NCBI GenBank assembly: GCA_951217055.1 | Contig: OX578281.1 | Location: forward strand, 66,218,043-66,282,042 | Source: Gerris lacustris | Taxonomy: Eukaryota > Arthropoda > Insecta > Hemiptera > Gerridae | Length of the DNA stretch: 64,000 bases | Reading direction: 5' to 3' | In this document: piece after piece, positions 57,809 to 64,000 of the stretch | Position numbering within the stretch: position 1 is the first letter of the stretch | Layout: each line of letters begins with the position of its first letter | Made by a program: the position numbers and the translations under genes | Notes under the pieces: model-generated | Told to the model about the DNA's origin: nothing | The model's database searches: none | Seen by the model: only the letters and a program-made list of their open reading frames with translations

Positions 57809-57934
57809 AATACATTACGTGTGTTTAATTAATAAAATAGCACTGTATAATTAATTTTATTAATACATTACGTTTTTTTAACAGCGTAATATACTAGCAC
57901 CAAAATGAGTAACAGTAGAAGATTTTTTTCTATC

Positions 57935-58280
57935 TATTTTATCTGTCTGTCTGTTGGTCTGTGTCCGCGAATTATGAAGCGTGTGACGATAACTTGAGTA
58001 AATGTAAACCGATTTTGATAAACTTTGGTAGATATGTTCATTTTACCAATGCCCAGGACGAGTTCGTTTGACAACGTTATCCGTCCAAGCTTTCACGAGC
58101 AACGCTCGCGTAAACGTGAACTTCAAATTTAAAATTGGAATTTTAGGTCGGGAAAAAAAATCTAACTTCATCTATTCAATGAGACAAACATTTTTTACAA
58201 ATACAATTTTTTAGTAAAACCAACAGCGACACCTCTATGAAGTGTTAAAGATCGCTGAACTATTAATAGTTCAGCGTTAT
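57935..58280 (-). repeat. family A repeat, copy 4, truncated
   Basis: Begins in the GTCT tract and covers the core through GTGTTAAAGATCGCTGAAC. Hairpin end and terminal CTGCCAATTAG end are missing. It lies in direct orientation with copy 3, 130 bp away. Confidence 0.65.
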
Positions 58281-58675
58281 AGTTCACAATAAACAATCTA
58301 TATATATAAAATTAAAGTTTTGTCTGTACATTGGTCGGAATTGAAAATTTTTTGGATACTTTTTCATTTTATACATTCCAAAGACCGAATCCGGCCTTAA
58401 CTTTTTTCGTGTATGTATGTGTGTATGTGTGTTTGTCGCCCCAGTCAGACTTTATAGGCGCAAAACTGGCTAAATGAAATCGATTCATTTTTTCTCAGAG
58501 GTGAGCGTAAACATGTTGCGCAATTTGTAGGCTTGGTTTTATCTTAAAATATTGAGTAGAACCAAAGTTATTAACAATTTGATAAAAAAAAAGTATATAA
58601 ATCATAACCTAAAAAGATTGCGTTGACCCACCGTAACCAAACCCCAAAGACTCGCTATTATATTATTACTTTACT
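58281..58675. other. unassigned DNA
   Basis: Contains TATGTATGTGTGTATGTGTG near 58413 and a TATATATAAAATTAAAG word near 58301 of the sort seen at ends of insect repeats. Not classified. Confidence 0.35.
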
Positions 58676-59585
58676 ACTATTGGAACGAAGTTCCTTATGG
58701 CACGTTCTGGAGCCCGGGAGTGAATCCAAAAAAACGACCATAATCACCGTCACAAAATCAACGTCACGCAAAATCCGCCACGAAATCTACCGATGGCGAT
58801 AACTGGAGTAAAAGTTGACCGACTTAGTTGATATTTGGTACACATGTTCATTTTACCAATCTCCGGGACAAGTTCGTTGGACAACGTTATCCGCCCAAGC
58901 GTTCACGCGCAACGATCGCGTAAACGTAAGCTTCGAATTTAAAATTGGAATTTTTGGACGGGAAAAAATTCTAACTTCATCTATTTAATGAGACAAACCA
59001 CTTTTTTTTAATATTTTTTTTTAGTAAAACGAACACCGACACTACTATGAAGTGATAAATATCGCTAAATTTATTAAAGCGGACCAAACCGAATAAAATA
59101 AAGAAAACCATGTTTTTACCGATATCTTACGTTCTAACGTAAAGATTTAAATGAAACTTTGTATACATCACCTACAGTACAATAATTGAAGCAAGCATTT
59201 AACATTTCAACCTGATACAAGCTGAAGTTTTTGTGAGAATGATTTATATTTTTTATTTTAATATTTTAAAAGGAGTAATATGCCGACGGGGCCTGGGAGG
59301 ACAGTTCTTTTTCGTTCTACAACCATCTGCTTTAACTATAAATTTATCATTATCTTTTTTCTCAATATACAATACATTATTTATTGAAAGACGCTCGCTT
59401 CAAAGATGATAAAAAGATTTTCATTTAATTTTGCCTTAACTCCGCTAGTACAAATAGTTAGTTACTTTTAATTCTGTCTCTTTTCTAACTCCACCATGTA
59501 TACGCAGTTATTACAGCGATTTTATCATTTATATTTAATGAAAAGCGTAAGGAACTTCGTTCCTACCGGGTGTCCCACGACACCA
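58676..59585 (-). repeat. family E repeat, copy 2
   Basis: Left GGAACGAAGTTCC palindrome, A/E core near 58840, ACCGATATCTTACGTTCTA shared with 9150, and GCTCGCTTCAAAG near 59394. A second AGGAACTTCGTTCC lies near 59549, and the hairpin GTGTC-CCAC-GACAC near 59567-59582. It is longer than E copy 1 and includes E'-type sequence. Confidence 0.6.
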
Positions 59586-59592
59586 CAACAAT

Positions 59593-60520
59593 TTATTTTT
59601 TTTTTTTAATTTTTATTGAATAACACAACTACACATAATTTCATTGTAACAAGTGATAATGATGTTATTGTTTAACATGGCGGGAGCAACGTGAAGAAGA
59701 AGTAGTCCAGTGACTACACTTCCTGGCGATTTATATAGTAAAATAATTATAATAAAAAATATTTAAGTTATGATAAAGTAAATTAATAATGTATATAAGA
59801 TTTAAGAAATAGATAATAATAAATAATAGATTGCAATAATAATATTCTATGAGAGTAGATCCCTAGGCCACTGCCTCTTCAGACGTCTTGGAGGGTTACC
59901 TCGAATATGTTGAGAGGACATGAGTTGTACAAGAGGATTAGGATGATGGGATAAGGATTCGTGGAACTTTCGATATCGGGATTCGGATAGATTTCGGACA
60001 AAAGGAACGTTCAAGTCTTCATGGAGAGTAAGGTTGGAAACATAGTAAGGAGCATCGGTAATTTTTCGAAGAATTTTTGACTGAAGGATTTGGAGACGAC
60101 GGGAATTTCAAGGGTAAGGCCAAGGTATCAGACGGAGTTGGACTGAGGAATGGGAGCTTGATTAAGGGTGACTGGAGGACATGTGGCGTGACGAAGAGCA
60201 AAGGTGACATGCACACTTTTCTGTTCGTTTATTTTGATTCTCCATTTCCTCAACCAAGGTTCCAGGAGTAACAAGTGACTTTGGGTATTATCGGATGCAA
60301 GAAGGTGGTTTTCATGGACAGAAAGGATGGCCTTGTCATCTGCAAAGGTGGCAAGGGTTGCTGGGGGATGTCATAAGTATATAGGGAATAAAGGAGTGGT
60401 CCTAGGACGCTGCCCTGAGGTACTCCAGCATTTAAAATAATACCTACTGTTGATTTTATGAAAACTATATTTCTCAACGACCAATATATCGATTGTAAAG
60501 TTGTATAGTTCTATCTTCTT
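59593..60520 (-). pseudogene. Jockey-like LINE relic, 5'-truncated
   Basis: Minus strand. RT pieces AGVPQGSVLGPLLYSLYTYD and, after a frameshift, LATFADDKAILS (FADD at 60335-60346). Then SVRYLGLTL and a Jockey-type C-terminus (HEDLNVPFV, HHPNPLVQLM, RRLKRQWPRDLL) ending in TAG at 59847-59849. The T-run near 59593-59612 is its poly(A) tail and abuts family E copy 2. Endonuclease and most RT are missing; at least one frameshift. Confidence 0.8.
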
Positions 60521-61459
60521 GATTCTTGGAAGCTGCAATGTTAAATTTGGATAACAACAGTGATTGGCTATTTTATAGGTATTTTTAATAAATCATATCT
60601 GTAGTCAATACCAAAAAGGCCAATCCAAAAATGTTAAACATTTTTGTTCAATTTTTGAAATCAGCCAAAAATTATCTACAGAATAGTATAAAGGAGATAA
60701 TTCTTGGCTATTTTTTTAATGAAATGTCGAGCTTAATACATAAGGGTTAAGTTTGTAAGAAGTATTTAGAGCAAAGTATAAAGGGTTTAAGTACATTTAA
60801 CGCCTTTGTACATTCTCTGATGAGATATCTGATTTTAGTATAAAGAGCATACGTCAACTTACACGTATGTATGTCATTCAACACCTATATGCTATTGTAA
60901 TATAATCAAACCAGGATGGTTGGTTATTAAAGTATACTTAATATAGAATTGAAATAACAGTTATTCTAGCATATTAATGCTGATAATGCACAATTAATGA
61001 ACAAAATTTAAATTATTATAAACCATCTTAAATTTTACGAATTTTGGTCCAAAGGAGTTAAGTCAGTTAACAATGTGGCCCAAAGGGGTTAAGTCAGGGG
61101 TTTTTCCAAACATTTGATAATACGTAACTGTGTTTTGAAGGAACAATGATCTAAGCTTGTGGCTCCTACACAGAATACTTTGAAGAGGATCAGGATTGCA
61201 TTATGTAATCTGTAAGTATTCACAATATTTTTAGAGAATTGTTCAAAGTTTGTTTTTGCTCTCCTGAAAAGTTACATTTTTGGACTTGACGCCATTTTGG
61301 TTTGACCTACAGATATATTATCATGTATTTCCCCCGGTATCTCTGAGTAAATTAGGGAGGGAAGTAAGCAAAAGGAAACTGACCAATAAAAAATGTCCAG
61401 TGTTGTAGCTCGGATTTATTTTAACTTTAACAATTAAAATATACTCTGTACAAAAGTAT
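60521..61459. other. unassigned AT-rich DNA
   Basis: No gene seen. A short repeat AAGGAGTTAAGTCAG / AAGGGGTTAAGTCAG lies near 61055-61095. Confidence 0.35.
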
Positions 61460-61775
61460 AAAATAATTACAAGATAAAAAAAACTTTTTATATACTATGT
61501 TTTTAAATTTTCGGTTTTTTTGAATCATATGGAATGTTGATTGTAAATATGGGACATGTCAAAACAAATAAAATAACTTGCAGATTTTTTCCGAACTAAC
61601 TTTTCATACAGCAAAATTTGCTGAAAACGAATTAAATTCCGCCGAAAGATGGCTAAAAGTATTAAAATATTGCATTTCATTGTGTTCTGAGCTATTCTAA
61701 AAGTCTAACTACTCTATTGCAAGATTTGTACTGGACAAACAAACAAGAAAGCAAGCTATTAAAAACGTAGTAAAT
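61460..61775 (+). repeat. family F element, copy 3, internally deleted
   Basis: Joins the F left end (AACTTTTTATATACTATG) to the right part (ATGGGACATGTCAAAACAAA), with about 430 bp missing. Ends TAAAAACGTAGT at 61760-61771. Confidence 0.65.
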
Positions 61776-62079
61776 AAAAGGATTTGGCAACATTGCAACC
61801 TACTCCGTTTTCCTCAGAGACACAATAGGAAAAACTCTACTATAGATAGGTAATTTTTCGTATATTTATGTGATCGTGCATTCATTTGAGAGTGTTTTTT
61901 ACCGATTCCAGAATTATCACCCACACCATTAAATCCCTTTATCAAAAACGTCAGAAAGGTTATACAACCTCTTTCTACACCTCCTATTTCTAATATCTCT
62001 TAGAAAAATAAAGAGTTAAAGAAGAAAAAAGCAGTCCCTCTTTCTCAAGCCAAGCAGTGCCATTTATCTGTTATTAAAC
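61776..62079. other. unassigned DNA
   Basis: No gene seen. Confidence 0.35.
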
Positions 62080-62575
62080 TAAAAATCGGTCCGAGACAAC
62101 TCAGACAAACTTTCTCATATACGAGTTCATAATTACTTACCCAGTGTTTTCCATTTATTGGTTTTCGTATTAGGTACATTTAATTATTATTGAACATTTT
62201 ATCACAATTTACCATAATAATTACTTCTCCCCAGTGGGGAATCGAACCCGGCCTCTCTCTATCCGCGTTTAAATCCATTTTCTCAGGTACTAGATTTTTC
62301 CCGGGAAAAACGCTTATATCAATAGATTTGTATTTAAATAAACTATATTTTAGAATTTTTTAATTCGTCATTTTGTAAAATCGTCGGAACCGTTTTCGAG
62401 AAATGATTTTTGTTTTTCAAAGTTTTTGGACCCGAATATGGAGCTATAATTCATTTCTCGATTTCGTCTCTGTTTATGATTTTTCTGAACATGTATGCCA
62501 AATTTAGTCAAAATCGGCTTAGTAGTTTAGGACAGACGACTGACAGACATTTTTTAAAAACCACTTTTTAGGTAA
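62080..62575 (+). repeat. family B repeat, copy 4, no terminal hairpin
   Basis: Start AATCGGTCCGAGACAACTCA, B-box word GGAATCGAACC, core CCAAATTTAGTCAAAATCGG, short GACAGACA; breaks off after AAACCACTTTTT. Confidence 0.65.
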
Positions 62576-62672
62576 AAGTTTATAACTTCATTTCATTTGT
62601 TGTGGTAATGAATCATTACCACACCTTAACCATCCATCAACTTTAAAAAATAAGAATCATCAAATAAAAAAC

Positions 62673-63255
62673 TCGGTCCGAGACAACTCAGACAAACTTT
62701 CTCATATACGAGTTCATAATTACTTAGCCCAGTTATTTCCATTTATTATTATTCGTACTTTTAATTATTATTGAACATTTCATCAAAATTTATTATAAAA
62801 TAACTTCTCCTGGGTGGGGAATCGAACCCGGGCTCTCTCCGTCCGCGTTTTAAGCAATTTTCTCAGGAACTAGATTTTCCCGGGAAAACGGTTTAATATC
62901 GTAAGATACGTATTTATATGGACAACATTTTAGATTTTTTTTCATCAAAATCGTCGGAACAGTTTTCGAGAAATAATTTTTTTCTCACTTTTTTCAGAGT
63001 AATTTGGGGGGTAGCGCCCCAATTAATTTCTCGATTTCGCCTCGGGGTATGATTTTTCTGAACATGTATGCCAAAGTTCGTCAAAATCGGCCCAGTAGTT
63101 TAGGCTCCAGGCGTCTGCACAGATGATAAAGAGACATTTTTTAAAAACCACTTTTTTGGACTCAGGGGACCTCAAAACGTGTAAATCCATCAAAATCTCA
63201 AAATCGAATTTTCGCCCCCATCACAATACTTTCTCTTTATATGAGAAAGTAAAAA
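62673..63255 (+). repeat. family B repeat, copy 5
   Basis: Complete from TCGGTCCGAGACAACTCAGA to the hairpin ACTTTCTC-TTTATAT-GAGAAAGT at 63228-63250. Lies in tandem with copy 4. Its microsatellite has shrunk to GATGATAAAGAGACA. Confidence 0.7.
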
Positions 63256-64000
63256 GGTTTTAATTTCAACGGTTTTTATAATGTTTCACTAACAGGTGTA
63301 AGACACCATTTTTAGGTTTTGAAAAGCGTCATAAACTAGGATAAGTTTTTATATCAGTTGTTCTTTCAATTTAAAGAAAATTCTGAGACAGCGGTTTGTT
63401 TCAAAATGGTTTCTTATTTTAAGGTACCAAGGTTTTTATTTTGTTTCAAGGGGAAAGTGAAATCTTGCCACTTCTATCTCTTACATATTTCATGTTTCTG
63501 CCTTGTGGAATAAGGCAAGTTCTCGTTCGATTTACTTCTCTAACCTGACTTCAAACCAAACCGAGCAAAAACCTACAGCTTTCCTTGTAGAAAAATATAA
63601 AAAACCATAAATAATGTATAAGTATTTCTTATGTAGGAAAGATTGTGTGGAAAACATTGTGCTCAGAGCTACGTGTAACTCAAATGAAATTTAAGTTAGA
63701 CAAATTATCATGATGTTCCACTATCGGAAGTCCATGTTCTGTAACTTTAATTTTATTAAACTATTCAAACGTGTTCGAGAACATACTAACAGATTTAAAC
63801 GAATGACCATATAACAACAAAATAACAATTTCTTATATAAATCAATAGAAAACCATAAATTATCTCGCGAATTTCAGGCATGATTATATTATACCCTGCA
63901 TGGCCCACATAACATTTTTGTTATGTAGGTTTAGTATATGATGTATCTTCCATTTTACTTTCACATAATATTATATTATTATGTATGTATTATATTATAT
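63256..64000. other. unassigned AT-rich DNA
   Basis: No gene or repeat recognised up to the window end. Confidence 0.35.

Overview
This window is eukaryotic, AT-rich and almost entirely repetitive DNA. I see no convincing host protein-coding gene, rRNA gene or intact tRNA gene. The retroelement types (Copia, a two-ORF non-LTR element, Jockey-like and CR1-like relics, Penelope-like and Gypsy-like terminal fragments), the hAT-type elements and the GTCY-microsatellite repeats together suggest an arthropod, probably an insect with a repeat-rich genome. This is inference; the species cannot be named from the sequence.

Layout. 1-9.5 kb: copies of a hairpin-ended repeat (family A), tRNA-derived SINEs, a TTAA-flanked element (K), a tRNA-module repeat (family B) and an inverted-end element (E'). 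9.8-15.8 kb: a LINE 3' end, an element with 14-bp inverted termini (P), and a 3.75-kb hAT-type element with 8-bp target duplications that carries an internally deleted Copia. 15.8-22.4 kb: two copies of family G with a 24-bp palindrome and a short reading frame that may be the start of a tyrosine-recombinase gene, a 1.4-kb foldback made of two opposed 44-bp minisatellites, and more A copies. 22.5-27.8 kb: family F interrupted by a perfect 59-bp hairpin retrocopy, then a full-length non-LTR retrotransposon with both ORFs open and an 18/19-bp target duplication. 28-41 kb: minisatellites, repeats E, D, I and J, two hammerhead-like motifs in Penelope-like sequence, an LTR/primer-binding fragment and a second F copy. 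41-46 kb: a 1,092-bp nonautonomous hAT nested in foldback core sequence, A' and array-armed foldback sequence N. 46.9-52 kb: a frameshifted LINE relic, a GC-cored minisatellite ending in a hairpin, and a LINE 3' end with long TA tracts. 53.8-64 kb: nested B, N and D copies, A and E copies, a Jockey-like relic, and further F and B copies.

How the parts relate. The only long open protein-coding frames are the LINE ORF1/ORF2 pair, which looks capable of retrotransposition in principle and could supply machinery for the SINEs, and the two Copia blocks, which lack protease and integrase cores. Several unrelated-looking noncoding families share one plan: a conserved core near CCAAATTTCRTCAAAATCGG, a GTCY-type microsatellite, subterminal inverted repeats and a terminal hairpin. 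That plan resembles Helentron-associated (DINE-1-type) elements and is the main unifying pattern here.
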